From: an uncultured Pelagimonas sp.
Lineage (GTDB): Bacteria; Pseudomonadota; Alphaproteobacteria; Rhodobacterales; Rhodobacteraceae
DNA length: 64,000 bases
NCBI RefSeq assembly: GCF_947498515.1
Contig: NZ_CANMKO010000012.1
Location: 62,001-126,000 of the forward strand
Reading direction: 5' to 3'
Shown in pieces: positions 25,700-34,841 of the stretch. The translations under genes and the position numbers were made by a program. The notes beneath the pieces are model-generated. The model made no database searches, was not told where the DNA came from, and worked only from the letters and a program-made list of their open reading frames with translations. The stretch's first letter is position 1. Each line of letters starts with the position of its first letter.

Positions 25700-26597
25700 T
25701 ACGATCACAAACACCCCCACCGAACCACACGGCCCCAAACCTAAAAAGGCAATGTCGCGCGCCAATATCTTTCTCTATGGCACGCTGATCATGGTCTCTT
25801 TGTACTACCTGTTGCCGCTCTATGTGATGATCGTCACCTCCCTAAAAGGGATGCCGGAAATACGGATGGGCAATGTCTTTGGGCCGCCGATGGAAATCAC
25901 GTTCGAGCCGTGGGTCAAGGCGTGGTCAGAGGCCTGTACCGGTATCAACTGTGACGGCCTGTCGCGCGGTTTCGGCAACTCGGTCCGTATCTTGATCCCG
26001 TCGGTTCTCCTCTCGATCGCAATCGCGTCGATCAATGGATACGCGCTGTCCAACTGGAAGTTCAGAGGCTCTGAAACCTTCTTTACGATCCTGATTATTG
26101 GTGCCTTCATCCCCTATCAGACCATGCTCTATCCAATCGTGATCATGCTGCGCGAGATCGGGCTGATGGGGTCCATTGGTGGTCTGGTGCTAGTGCATAC
26201 TGTCTTTGGGATGCCGATCCTGACGCTGCTGTTCCGCAATTACTTTGCCTCTATTCCAGAGGAGCTTTTCAAGGCGGCGCGCGTGGATGGTGCCGGTTTC
26301 TGGCAGATCTATTTCCAGATCATGATGCCGATGGCGTTGCCGATCTTTGTGGTCGCAATCATCCTGCAGGTTACGGGCATCTGGAACGATTTCTTGTTCG
26401 GGGTGATCTACACCAAACCCGCCACGTATCCGATGACCGTTCAGCTCAATAATATCGTGAATTCGGTGCAAGGGGTCAAAGAATACAACGTCAATATGGC
26501 GGCAACGCTGCTGACCGGGCTGGTTCCTCTCGTCATCTATTTTGCCTCTGGCAAACTCTTTGTTCGCGGCATTGCCGCTGGCGCAGTCAAAGGTTGA
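25692..26597 (+). CDS. ABC sugar permease, MalG type
   Basis: 301 residues from GTG at 25692, chosen because GGAGG lies 8 bases before it; the frame is open upstream inside the previous gene. Hydrophilic 25-residue N-tail, then six membrane segments; EAA loop PEELFKAARVDGAGFWQIYF. Partner of the 24782 permease. Confidence 0.9.
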   Translation: MADTITNTPTEPHGPKPKKAMSRANIFLYGTLIMVSLYYLLPLYVMIVTSLKGMPEIRMGNVFGPPMEITFEPWVKAWSEACTGINCDGLSRGFGNSVRILIPSVLLSIAIASINGYALSNWKFRGSETFFTILIIGAFIPYQTMLYPIVIMLREIGLMGSIGGLVLVHTVFGMPILTLLFRNYFASIPEELFKAARVDGAGFWQIYFQIMMPMALPIFVVAIILQVTGIWNDFLFGVIYTKPATYPMTVQLNNIVNSVQGVKEYNVNMAATLLTGLVPLVIYFASGKLFVRGIAAGAVKG

Positions 26598-26605
26598 AAA
26601 CGATC

Positions 26606-27685
26606 ATGACAAACTCGGTAGAAATCAAAAATCTCGATCTGAATTTCGGTGCGGTACAGGTGCTCAAGCAACTGAACCTCGATATTGCCGAAGGTGAATT
26701 CCTCGTACTACTTGGGTCATCAGGGTGTGGGAAATCGACACTTCTGAATTGTATTGCCGGTCTTTTGGATATCTCTGGCGGGCAAATCTTTATCAAGGGG
26801 CAGAACGTCACTTGGGCAGAGCCATCCGACCGAGGCATCGGCATGGTGTTCCAGTCTTATGCGCTTTACCCGCAGATGACGGTGCGTGGAAACCTGTCGT
26901 TTGGGTTAAAAAACGCCAAGGTGCCCAAGGCCGAAATCGCAAAGCGGGTGGAACGGGTCGCTGAGGTTCTTCAGATTGGACCGTTGCTAGATCGCAAGCC
27001 CGGCGCTCTTTCCGGGGGCCAGCGTCAGCGCGTTGCCATCGGGCGCGCCCTTGTGCGGGATGTCGATGTGTTCTTGTTCGACGAACCTCTTTCCAATCTC
27101 GACGCCAAATTGCGGACAGATCTGCGGGTCGAGCTGAAGCGGCTGCACAAGCAGTTGAAAAACACCATGATCTACGTGACGCACGATCAGGTCGAGGCGA
27201 TGACGCTGGCGGATCGGATTTCGATCATGAAAGGCGGTCTGATTGAGCAACTCGACACACCTGAAGTGATCTACGCCAAGCCTTGCAACAAATACGTTGC
27301 CGAGTTTATCGGCTCGCCTGCCATGAACCTTTTTGCAGGTCACTTGAGCGGCAATGTATTTAGCCGCGACGGTCTTAGGGTCGACGTGACGGGCTATGAG
27401 TTCGAAAACCACGGCAGAAGCGACACAAATGCGTGGCTTGGGATACGTCCCGAACACATCATGACAGATGAGGCCGCAAAGGGCGCAACCTTCACGGGGG
27501 CTGCCGAAATCGACATCGTTGAACCAATGGGGTCGGACACATTGGTCTGGGTCAACTTTGCGGGCCAATCCGTGCGTGTGCGTACCGGTGGCCAAACGGG
27601 GCTGAAATCCGGCGACACGCTGACAATTGGCTTCGACGCCGACCGGCTCCACCTGTTCGACGAAAAAACTGAAATCCGTCTTTAA
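26606..27685 (+). CDS. ABC transporter ATPase, MalK type
   Basis: 359 residues from the ATG at 26606. Walker A is GSSGCGKST (Ser in place of the usual Pro), Q-loop MVFQSYALYPQM, signature LSGGQRQR, Walker [15 protein letters not shown]-loop VTHDQVEAM, and a C-terminal TOBE region with WLGIRPEHI. Energises the permease pair at 24782-26597. Confidence 0.93.
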   Translation: MTNSVEIKNLDLNFGAVQVLKQLNLDIAEGEFLVLLGSSGCGKSTLLNCIAGLLDISGGQIFIKGQNVTWAEPSDRGIGMVFQSYALYPQMTVRGNLSFGLKNAKVPKAEIAKRVERVAEVLQIGPLLDRKPGALSGGQRQRVAIGRALVRDVDVFLFDEPLSNLDAKLRTDLRVELKRLHKQLKNTMIYVTHDQVEAMTLADRISIMKGGLIEQLDTPEVIYAKPCNKYVAEFIGSPAMNLFAGHLSGNVFSRDGLRVDVTGYEFENHGRSDTNAWLGIRPEHIMTDEAAKGATFTGAAEIDIVEPMGSDTLVWVNFAGQSVRVRTGGQTGLKSGDTLTIGFDADRLHLFDEKTEIRL

Positions 27686-27701
27686 TTCTGGAACCAGACA
27701 T

Positions 27702-28466
27702 ATGACTCCTGCTCTCCAACTCTATTCGATGCGCGATTGCGCAGATCAAATTGCCCTCTTGGCGCAATTGCCGGCGCTTGGGATTACCAAGGTCGAAGGT
27801 TACGGCGGTGTCTACAGCGACCCGTCGGCCTATCGCGCGGCGATGGATGCCAATGGGATCACAATGGCATCGGGCCACATGGGTTTGAATGATATTGAGG
27901 CTGACTTTGAGGCGACGATGGATATCGTTGGCACCCTTGGGATAACGCGTGTTTTTGCGCCCTACCTTGAGGAAAAGGATCGCCCCGATACCGCCGAAGG
28001 CTGGGCCGCACTAGGCCAGCGCCTGAACGCTGCGGGCAAAAAATATGCCGACCGTGGCATCACTTTTGGGTGGCACAATCACGACTTCGAATTCGTTGCC
28101 CAGAAAGACGGCAGCACGCCGATGGACACGTTATTGGAGGCAGCACCCGATATTACATGGGAGGCCGATCTGGCTTGGGTCGTTCGCGGAGGGCGCGACC
28201 CCATCGACTATATCAAACGCTACGCAGACCGCCTGTCGGCGATACACGTCAAAGATATCGCGGCCGCGGGTGACAACCTTGATCAAGACGGATGGTCCGA
28301 TCTGGGTGATGGAACCCTTGATTGGTCCGCTCTGCTTCAGGCGTGCCGCAGCGCCTCCAGCGATTTGATCTATGCTCTCGAACACGACAAGCCGAGCGAC
28401 CCCGTCGCCTACGCAACTCGTTCGGCAGGGGCGTTCAAGACACTTTGGGAGAACACACATGACTAA
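27702..28466 (+). CDS. TIM-barrel sugar isomerase/epimerase-like protein (AP endonuclease 2 family)
   Basis: 254 residues from the ATG at 27702. The family's strand ends carry metal ligands: LQLYSMRDCADQ at the start, FGWHNHDFEF (HNHDFE), WEADLAWVVRGG, AIHVKDIAA and ALEHDKP (the Glu-His near the end). Members isomerise or epimerise sugars and cyclitols (IolE/IolI, xylose isomerase relatives) or cleave 3-keto sugars. Overlaps the next gene by 8 bases. Substrate unknown. Confidence 0.85.
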   Translation: MTPALQLYSMRDCADQIALLAQLPALGITKVEGYGGVYSDPSAYRAAMDANGITMASGHMGLNDIEADFEATMDIVGTLGITRVFAPYLEEKDRPDTAEGWAALGQRLNAAGKKYADRGITFGWHNHDFEFVAQKDGSTPMDTLLEAAPDITWEADLAWVVRGGRDPIDYIKRYADRLSAIHVKDIAAAGDNLDQDGWSDLGDGTLDWSALLQACRSASSDLIYALEHDKPSDPVAYATRSAGAFKTLWENTHD

Positions 28467-29580
28467 GGGCCTTGGCGTTGGCATCATCGGGTGCGGGAAT
28501 ATTTCCACAGCATATCTCAGCTTGGCTTCGCTTTTCAAAGGGTATGAAATAGTCGCCGTTGCAGACATCAACATGGACAACGCCCGTGCTCAGGCGGCCA
28601 AGTTTGATGTGCGTGCAAATACGGTTGATGACCTGCTTGCTGCCGATGATGTTGACCTTGTAATCAACCTTACGATCCCTGCCGCCCATGTGGATGTGTC
28701 GCGGGCGATCCTTCAGGCGGGTAAACACGTCTATTCCGAAAAACCCTTTGTTCTCAGCCTTGCCGAGGCGCAAGAGCTGGGTGACATTGCCAAAGCGAAT
28801 GACCTGCGGATCGGGTCAGCGCCGGATACCATTCTGGGGGCTAGCCACCAATTGGCACGCTCCCTTATCGATGATGGTGCAATTGGCAAAGTCACCTCTG
28901 GTGCGGCGGTTGTCATGTCCAGCGGTATGGAAAGTTGGCACCCCAATCCGGACTTCTTCTTTCAAAAGGGGGGCGGCCCTATCCTTGATCTTGGGCCCTA
29001 TTATATCTGCAATCTTGTGCAGATACTTGGCCCTGTTGCGCAGGTCACCAGTATGACTGGCATGGCCAGTGAAACCCGCACGATCGCCAATGGCCCGCGT
29101 GACGGCGAAATAGTTCCCGTCGAAACTCCGACCACGATCCATGCGGTGATGAAGTTCGAAAGCGGCGCGATTGTTACACTGCTGTCGAGTTGGGACGTTC
29201 ATTCAAGCAACCACCCGATTATGGAGCTTTATGGAACTGATGGCACGATTGATGTGCCCGACCCGAATTTCTTTGGCGGTGACGTCACTGTGGCCCCGCG
29301 CGGCAAGGAGCCAACGGCGCATTCATGGGATCACCCGTTTGGTGTGCCTAACTTTGAAGAGACAAAAGCAAACTACCGTGGCGCAGGTCTCGCCGATATG
29401 GCGCTGGCCATCACTGAGGGCCGACCGCACCGCTGCAATGACGCCTTTGCGACCCATGTCGTCGAGGTGATGACCGCGATCCTTGAGGCAGGTGAAACTG
29501 GCAAAGTCATGACAATGACAACCAGCTGTAACAGGCCCGAGGTGCTTGGCCCCGATGCAGCCAGCGCGCTGTTGGCCTAA
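28459..29580 (+). CDS. Gfo/Idh/MocA-family dehydrogenase
   Basis: 373 residues from the ATG at 28459 that overlaps the previous stop. Rossmann start GVGIIGCGNISTAYLSLA, HVYSEKPFVLS (EKP motif) and GGPILDLGPYYI in the place of the DxxxH catalytic region, with Tyr-Tyr where a His is common. It probably oxidises a sugar hydroxyl with NAD(P). Second of four catabolic genes alternating TIM-barrel and Gfo/Idh. Confidence 0.88.
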   Translation: MTKGLGVGIIGCGNISTAYLSLASLFKGYEIVAVADINMDNARAQAAKFDVRANTVDDLLAADDVDLVINLTIPAAHVDVSRAILQAGKHVYSEKPFVLSLAEAQELGDIAKANDLRIGSAPDTILGASHQLARSLIDDGAIGKVTSGAAVVMSSGMESWHPNPDFFFQKGGGPILDLGPYYICNLVQILGPVAQVTSMTGMASETRTIANGPRDGEIVPVETPTTIHAVMKFESGAIVTLLSSWDVHSSNHPIMELYGTDGTIDVPDPNFFGGDVTVAPRGKEPTAHSWDHPFGVPNFEETKANYRGAGLADMALAITEGRPHRCNDAFATHVVEVMTAILEAGETGKVMTMTTSCNRPEVLGPDAASALLA

Positions 29581-29601
29581 TCGCAATATTTGGAGAGTAA
29601 C

Positions 29602-30657
29602 ATGACCAGTTCAATAAAGGGCCCCGCGTTGTTCCTTGCCCAGTTTCTGGGAGACGAGGCACCGTTTAATTCACTACCCGCTATTGTCGAATGGGCGGCT
29701 GGGCTGGGCTACAAGGGGGTGCAGATTCCGACATGGGATGCGCGGGTATTCGACTTGGACAAAGCGGCGACGAGCCAGGCCTATTGCGACGAAGTCACAA
29801 GTATCTGCGCCGCGCATAGCGTCACAATAACCGAGTTATCGTGCCACCTTCAAAGTCAGCTCGTGGCGGTGCATCCGGCATATGACACGGCTTTTGATGC
29901 CTTTGCCCCCGAACACCTGCACGGCAAGCCCGTAGAGCGTCAGGCTTGGGCGGTTGATCAGGTGACCAAAGTCGCCAAGGCCTCCCAGAACCTTGGCCTG
30001 AAAGGGGCGGTAGGTTTCACGGGATCGTTGGCCTTTCCCTATCTCTATCCTTGGCCACAGCGCCCAGCCGGATTGATCGACGAAGCCTTTGGCGAACTGG
30101 CCCGTCGCTGGAAACCTATTCTCGATATTTATGACGACGCTGGCGTTGACCTTGGCTTTGAAATCCATCCCGGAGAAGACGTATTCGACGGCACAACGTT
30201 CGAGAAATTCTTGGAGGCATTGGATGATCATCCGCGCTGCAAGATCACCTATGATCCTTCGCACTTTCTGTTGCAGCAGATGGATTATCTGGCCTTCATT
30301 GATATCTATCATGATCGCATCAGTGCCTTTCACGTCAAAGATGCAGAGTTTAACCCGACAGGGCGGCAAGGTGTCTATTCTGGCTACGCCGACTGGACCG
30401 ACCGGGCCGGGCGCTTCCGGTCGTTGGGCGACGGGCAGGTTGATTTCAAAGGCATTTTTTCCAAGCTTACCCAATACGGGTTTGACGGTTGGGCGGTTCT
30501 CGAATGGGAATGCTGTCTCAAACACCCAGAGCAGGGCGCATCAGAAGGGGCCCCCTTTATCGCCGACCACATCATCCGCCCGACCGAACGCGCCTTTGAT
30601 GATTTTGCAGGTGGCAAATCCGACCCCGCAGCCCTTCGCAAAATGATGGGGTTCTAA
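29602..30657 (+). CDS. TIM-barrel sugar isomerase/epimerase-like protein
   Basis: 351 residues from the ATG at 29602 (GGAGAG site). Longer than the first TIM-barrel protein. Metal-site strands read ITELSCHLQSQLVAVHP, LGFEIHPGEDVFDG, KITYDPSHFLLQ, AFHVKDAEF and AVLEWECCLKHPEQGA. Related to the IolE/IolH-type AP endonuclease 2 family. One base separates it from the next gene (TAAG-ATG). Likely works on the product of one of the two dehydrogenases. Confidence 0.86.
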   Translation: MTSSIKGPALFLAQFLGDEAPFNSLPAIVEWAAGLGYKGVQIPTWDARVFDLDKAATSQAYCDEVTSICAAHSVTITELSCHLQSQLVAVHPAYDTAFDAFAPEHLHGKPVERQAWAVDQVTKVAKASQNLGLKGAVGFTGSLAFPYLYPWPQRPAGLIDEAFGELARRWKPILDIYDDAGVDLGFEIHPGEDVFDGTTFEKFLEALDDHPRCKITYDPSHFLLQQMDYLAFIDIYHDRISAFHVKDAEFNPTGRQGVYSGYADWTDRAGRFRSLGDGQVDFKGIFSKLTQYGFDGWAVLEWECCLKHPEQGASEGAPFIADHIIRPTERAFDDFAGGKSDPAALRKMMGF

Positions 30658-30658
30658 G

Positions 30659-31777
30659 ATGGCACCGCTCAAACTTGGCATGGTCGGAGGCGGCCAAGGC
30701 GCATTTATCGGCGGGGTGCACCGCATGGCATCGCGATTGGACGGTTGCTTTGATCTCGTGGCAGGTGCGTTTTCCTCGGACCCAACGCGCGCGCACGCCT
30801 CCGCCGCTGAACTGGGTATCGCCGCAGATCGTTCCTATGCAGATTTTCGTGAGATGGCCAAGGTCGAAGCCGCGCGACCGGACGGGATTGATGCGGTGTC
30901 CATTGTAACGCCTAACCACTTGCACGGCCCCATCGCCGAGGCCTTCTTGGCGCATGATATTTCGGTTATTTGCGACAAGCCCATGACCGCGACATTGGCA
31001 CAAGCAGAAAGCCTCATGAGCGCTGCACAGGCATCCAAAGGGCATTTCTTTTTGACCCATAATTACACCGGATATCCGATGATCCGGCAGGCCAAGCAGA
31101 TGGTAGCCGAGGGCGCTTTGGGGGATATTCGGTTTATCGAGGCCAACTATCTGCAAGATTGGCTGAGCGAGGCCCCCGACGCGGACAACAAGCAAGCCAA
31201 GTGGCGTTTGGATGCGGCCCAAGCCGGTGGCGGCGCGATTGGTGACATTGGCACCCATGCCTACAATCTGGCCTGTTTCGTTTCTGGCCAACACGCAACC
31301 GCGCTTAGCGCGATGCTTACGTCTAACGTGGCGGGGCGGATGGTTGATGACGACGCGCGAGTAGCATTGCGTTTCAGCGGCGGTGCACGCGCTCATATCT
31401 GGGCCAGTCAGGTGGCGATTGGCCATGAGAATGATCTGACCCTAGCTGTCTATGGGTCAAAAGGCGCGCTACGTTGGGCACAGGAAAATCCGAATGTGCT
31501 CTGGTTTAGTGAACTGGGGAAAGCGCCGCAAATGTTGACACGCGGCGGGGCCTCGGCGAACAGCTCGGCATCTGCTGTAACGCGTATTCCTGCCGGTCAT
31601 CCCGAGGGATACCTAGAGGCCTTTGCGACCCTTTATCGGGAGGCGGCACAGGTTATCAAATCGCAAGGCGAGTCCAGACATACATTGGGTGTTGAAGACG
31701 GGTTGGACGGGGTGCGTTTTGTGGACGCCTGCCAACGATCTTCACGCGGCCAAGCGTTCTGGGTCGACCTTCAATAG
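30659..31777 (+). CDS. Gfo/Idh/MocA-family dehydrogenase
   Basis: 372 residues. Rossmann start LKLGMVGGGQGAFIGGVHRMA, VICDKPMTATLAQA (the EKP motif is DKP here) and IGDIGTHAYNLACFVSG with the family's DxxxH catalytic pair (D-I-G-T-H). The GGGxGAFIG loop and DKP variant are common in members that reduce or oxidise inositol-like or 3-keto sugars. Last gene of the LacI-controlled operon. Confidence 0.88.
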   Translation: MAPLKLGMVGGGQGAFIGGVHRMASRLDGCFDLVAGAFSSDPTRAHASAAELGIAADRSYADFREMAKVEAARPDGIDAVSIVTPNHLHGPIAEAFLAHDISVICDKPMTATLAQAESLMSAAQASKGHFFLTHNYTGYPMIRQAKQMVAEGALGDIRFIEANYLQDWLSEAPDADNKQAKWRLDAAQAGGGAIGDIGTHAYNLACFVSGQHATALSAMLTSNVAGRMVDDDARVALRFSGGARAHIWASQVAIGHENDLTLAVYGSKGALRWAQENPNVLWFSELGKAPQMLTRGGASANSSASAVTRIPAGHPEGYLEAFATLYREAAQVIKSQGESRHTLGVEDGLDGVRFVDACQRSSRGQAFWVDLQ

Positions 31778-31866
31778 ATAGATCGCCCAGTTTCCAAGAC
31801 CGGTCATTCGCGGCATCACGAAGGCTCAACAGCTTGGGATCAGAGATTTTTTTGTGCAAGATGAGG

Positions 31867-31887
31867 GGGCGGGTTTTAGGCCCGCCC
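31867..31887. terminator. Hairpin between sugar operon and gabD
   Basis: Arms GGGCGGG and CCCGCCC with a 7-base loop, between two convergent genes. Weak T tracts on either side, so it may serve both directions imperfectly. Confidence 0.5.
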
Positions 31888-31894
31888 TGTTGGT

Positions 31895-33361
31895 TTAAAC
31901 CGTTAGGCAGACGTATTTCAATTCGAGGTAATCCTCGATCCCGTGGTGGCTGCCTTCGCGTCCCAAACCGGATTGTTTGACACCGCCAAAGGGGGCGTTT
32001 TCGGTTGAGATGATGCCGGTGTTCACGCCAACGATGCCATATTCCAGCGCTTCGGCGACTTTGTACACGCGGCTGAGGTCTTTGGCATAGAAATAGGAGG
32101 CGAGGCCAAAGATGGTGTCATTGGCCAGCTCGATGACTTCGTCTTCGCTCTCAAACTTGAAGATCGGGGCGAGGGGGCCAAAGGTTTCTTCGGTCGACAC
32201 GTCCATGTCGCGGGTTGCGCCCTTGATGATCGTCGGGGCGAGGAAGTTGCCCGGCGACTGCGGGGTTTCGCCCGCATAGACAACTTCGCCGCCCTTGGCT
32301 TTGGCGTCGGCGATGTGATCTTGAACCTTTTGGATCGCCGCAGGGGTGATGAGAGGCCCGAGTTCGGAACCGGCTTCGAGACCGTCGCCGACTTTCATTT
32401 GGGACACCTTCGCAGCGAGCTTTTCGCTGAATTCGTCGTAAACGCCGGATTGCACATAGATGCGGTTGGCGCAGACGCAGGTTTGGCCGTTGTTGCGGAA
32501 TTTGCAGATGATTGCGCCCTCAACGGCTGCATCAATATCGGCATCGTCAAACACGATAAAGGGCGCGTTGCCGCCCAGCTCCATCGAGCATTTCATCACG
32601 TTATGCGCGGCTTGGGCCAGCAGGATACGACCAACGCCGGTCGAGCCGGTAAAGGTCAGCTTGCGCACCTTGGTGTTTTCGCAGAACTCTTTGCCGATGC
32701 CTGACGCGTCGGAACCGGGAAGGATGTTGAACACACCGGCGGGGATGCCCGCGCGGTCCGCCAGAACCGCCAAGGCCAAAGCCGACAGCGGGGTTTCCGA
32801 CGCCGGGCGACCAACAAAGGCACAGCCAGCGGCCAGCGCAGGTGCGGCCTTGCGAGTGATCATCGCGTTGGGAAAGTTCCATGGCGTGATCGAGGCCGCA
32901 ACGCCGATGGGTTGCTTCATCACCATGATGCGTTTGTCGCGCATGTGGCCCGGTATCGTCTCGCCGTAGATGCGTTTGGCCTCTTCGGCGAAAAACTCGA
33001 TGAAAGACGCACCATAGGCAACTTCGCCCTTGGCCTCGGCTAATGGTTTGCCCTGTTCCGCGGTCATGATTGTGGCAAGGTCGTCTTGGTTCGCCATCAT
33101 CAGATCAAACCATTTGCGCAGCACATTGGCGCGCTCTTTGCCCGTCCATTGCGCCCACTCTTTTTGCGCCACATAGGCGGCGTCGATGGCCCCGGCGACT
33201 TGGTCGCGCGACAGATCGGCCACCTGCGCGATGATGTCGCCGCGCGCCGGGTTGTCGACGTCAATCTGACCTTGGCCGTCGACCCATGCGCCATTGATAT
33301 AGGCGCGGGTCTCGAGCAGCGACGGATCTTTGAGCAGGCTTTTGAGGTTGGTAGCGGTCAT
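31895..33361 (-). CDS. gabD: NAD(P)-dependent succinate-semialdehyde dehydrogenase
   Basis: 488 residues of the aldehyde-dehydrogenase superfamily: PWNFPNAMITRKAAPALAAG, LTFTGSTGVGR (cofactor), MELGGNAPFIVFDDADI (general-base Glu) and FRNNGQTCVCANR with the catalytic Cys (QTCVC, as in SSADH); C-terminal PFGGVKQSGLGREG. Oxidises succinate semialdehyde to succinate, the last step of GABA and putrescine breakdown, which fits the polyamine genes further right. Stands alone on the minus strand. Confidence 0.88.
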   Translation of the reverse strand: MTATNLKSLLKDPSLLETRAYINGAWVDGQGQIDVDNPARGDIIAQVADLSRDQVAGAIDAAYVAQKEWAQWTGKERANVLRKWFDLMMANQDDLATIMTAEQGKPLAEAKGEVAYGASFIEFFAEEAKRIYGETIPGHMRDKRIMVMKQPIGVAASITPWNFPNAMITRKAAPALAAGCAFVGRPASETPLSALALAVLADRAGIPAGVFNILPGSDASGIGKEFCENTKVRKLTFTGSTGVGRILLAQAAHNVMKCSMELGGNAPFIVFDDADIDAAVEGAIICKFRNNGQTCVCANRIYVQSGVYDEFSEKLAAKVSQMKVGDGLEAGSELGPLITPAAIQKVQDHIADAKAKGGEVVYAGETPQSPGNFLAPTIIKGATRDMDVSTEETFGPLAPIFKFESEDEVIELANDTIFGLASYFYAKDLSRVYKVAEALEYGIVGVNTGIISTENAPFGGVKQSGLGREGSHHGIEDYLELKYVCLTV

Positions 33362-33444
33362 GGTGTCTTCCTAAGGCGTTTCTTGCTTGGCAAGAGGCAG
33401 AGCATCTGGTGAAGTGAATGTATATAGCCAAATGAGAAGACCCG

Positions 33445-34233
33445 ATGGACCTAGATGACGCCTATGCCAATGCCCCGTATATTCCGAACGGGGAAAGCTA
33501 CCCTGCAAAATGGGAGGCGGAGGCCGATGCCTTTCGCAAATCACAGGCGTTAACCGGGCGGGCGCGGCTTGGCCTGATGTATGGTCACGGCACGCGCGAG
33601 GTTTTGGATTTGTTCATGCCAGAAGGGACGCCCAAGGGTTTGGTTGTCTTTGTGCATGGTGGGTATTGGATGAAGTTTGACCGGTCCTATTGGTCACATC
33701 TGGCGGCGGGTGCACAGGCTAACGGCTGGGCCGTTGCGATGCCGTCTTATGATTTGTGCCCGCGGGTGCGCATTGGCGACATCACTCGTCAGATCGCCAA
33801 TGCCGTCACGGTCGCGGCACGGGAAATTGACGGGCCTGTGCGCCTGTCGGGGCATTCTGCCGGTGGTCATTTGGTGGCGCGGATGTGCGCGCCGGGGGTG
33901 TTGCCCGATGATATCGCCGCCCGCTTGGCCAAGGTTCAGCCGATTTCGCCGGTGTCCGACTTGCGCCCCCTTATGCAACTCACAATGAACAGCGATCTGC
34001 GCGTTGATGAGGCCGAAGCCCAAGCCGAAAGCCCGATTTTTCAACCAAAACCAACCGCGCCCGTCACGGTTTGGGTTGGTGGAGATGAACGGCCAGTGTT
34101 CTTGGATCAAGCGCGTTGGTTGGCCGAGGCGTGGGGGTGTGGCCATCAGGTTGTGACCGGACGAAACCATTTTGATGTGATCGAGGCGCTGGCCAATCCC
34201 AACAGCGATATGACCCGCGATTTGCTGGGCTAA
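33445..34233 (+). CDS. Alpha/beta hydrolase (kynurenine formamidase/esterase-like)
   Basis: 262 residues. Oxyanion motif VFVHGGYWMKFD, nucleophile elbow LSGHSAGGHLVARM, acidic region near VWVGGDERPVF, and a final His in GRNHFDVIEAL. The HGGYW and GHSAGGH motifs are those of kynurenine formamidase-type esterases. No signal peptide. No tryptophan-pathway gene is nearby, so the substrate is open. Divergent from gabD. Confidence 0.82.
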   Translation: MDLDDAYANAPYIPNGESYPAKWEAEADAFRKSQALTGRARLGLMYGHGTREVLDLFMPEGTPKGLVVFVHGGYWMKFDRSYWSHLAAGAQANGWAVAMPSYDLCPRVRIGDITRQIANAVTVAAREIDGPVRLSGHSAGGHLVARMCAPGVLPDDIAARLAKVQPISPVSDLRPLMQLTMNSDLRVDEAEAQAESPIFQPKPTAPVTVWVGGDERPVFLDQARWLAEAWGCGHQVVTGRNHFDVIEALANPNSDMTRDLLG

Positions 34234-34292
34234 CCGCCAGAAACGAAAAAACTTGGTAAGGTTTCCAAGGATTGTGCATCGGGCTGCGTCCA

Positions 34293-34841
34293 ATGCACAT
34301 GATGCGTATGACGACGAGTGATGAAGACTTGGCCCTTGCGGCGGCAGAGGGAGACCGGGAGGCGTTTGGAGCGCTGTTGTCCCGTGTCTATGACCGCATG
34401 TTTGGCTTGGCGTTCAAGCTATCTGGCAATCGGGCCGAGGCCGAGGATTTGGTACAGGATGTTTGTGCCGCTTTACCTGCAAAACTGTCTAAATTTCGCG
34501 GTGATGCGCGGGTGACGACATGGTTGTACCGGATTGTCGTGAACGCCGCGCGCGATCGGCATCGGCGTCGATCAACCCATGCCAAAGCCGCAAGTGGTTG
34601 GGGCGATTGGGAAGTGTCGCGCCGCGCCGCCGAGGTCGAAGCACAAGAGCGCACCGATTGGTTACGTCTTGCGATGGATACGCTCACCCCGCCCGAGCTG
34701 CGCGAAACGCTTGTTTTGGTGCTTGAAGGATTAAATCACGCCCAAGTGGCCGAGATTTTGGGCGTCTCCGAAGGCACGATCAGCTGGCGCATGTCCGAGG
34801 CAAAGAAGAAGCTAAAAGCGATGAAGGAGGCCCAGCTATGA
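34293..34841 (+). CDS. ECF-type RNA polymerase sigma factor
   Basis: About 182 residues; candidate starts are TTG 34272 and ATGs at 34293, 34299, 34302 and 34308, none with a well-placed ribosome site. Region 2 shows FGLAFKLSGNRAEAEDLVQDV and FRGDARVTTWLYRIVVNAARD (core -10 recognition); region 4 shows LRETLVLVLEGLNHAQVAEIL and GVSEGTISWRMSEAKKKL. Its stop overlaps the vWA gene's ATG (ATGA). The chosen start falls at the end of an inverted repeat that could mask it. Confidence 0.85.
   Translation: MHMMRMTTSDEDLALAAAEGDREAFGALLSRVYDRMFGLAFKLSGNRAEAEDLVQDVCAALPAKLSKFRGDARVTTWLYRIVVNAARDRHRRRSTHAKAASGWGDWEVSRRAAEVEAQERTDWLRLAMDTLTPPELRETLVLVLEGLNHAQVAEILGVSEGTISWRMSEAKKKLKAMKEAQL

Noticed and set aside
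30572-31426. 284-codon open frame on the minus strand
   Set aside because: Antisense to the last Gfo/Idh gene, which has clear motifs.
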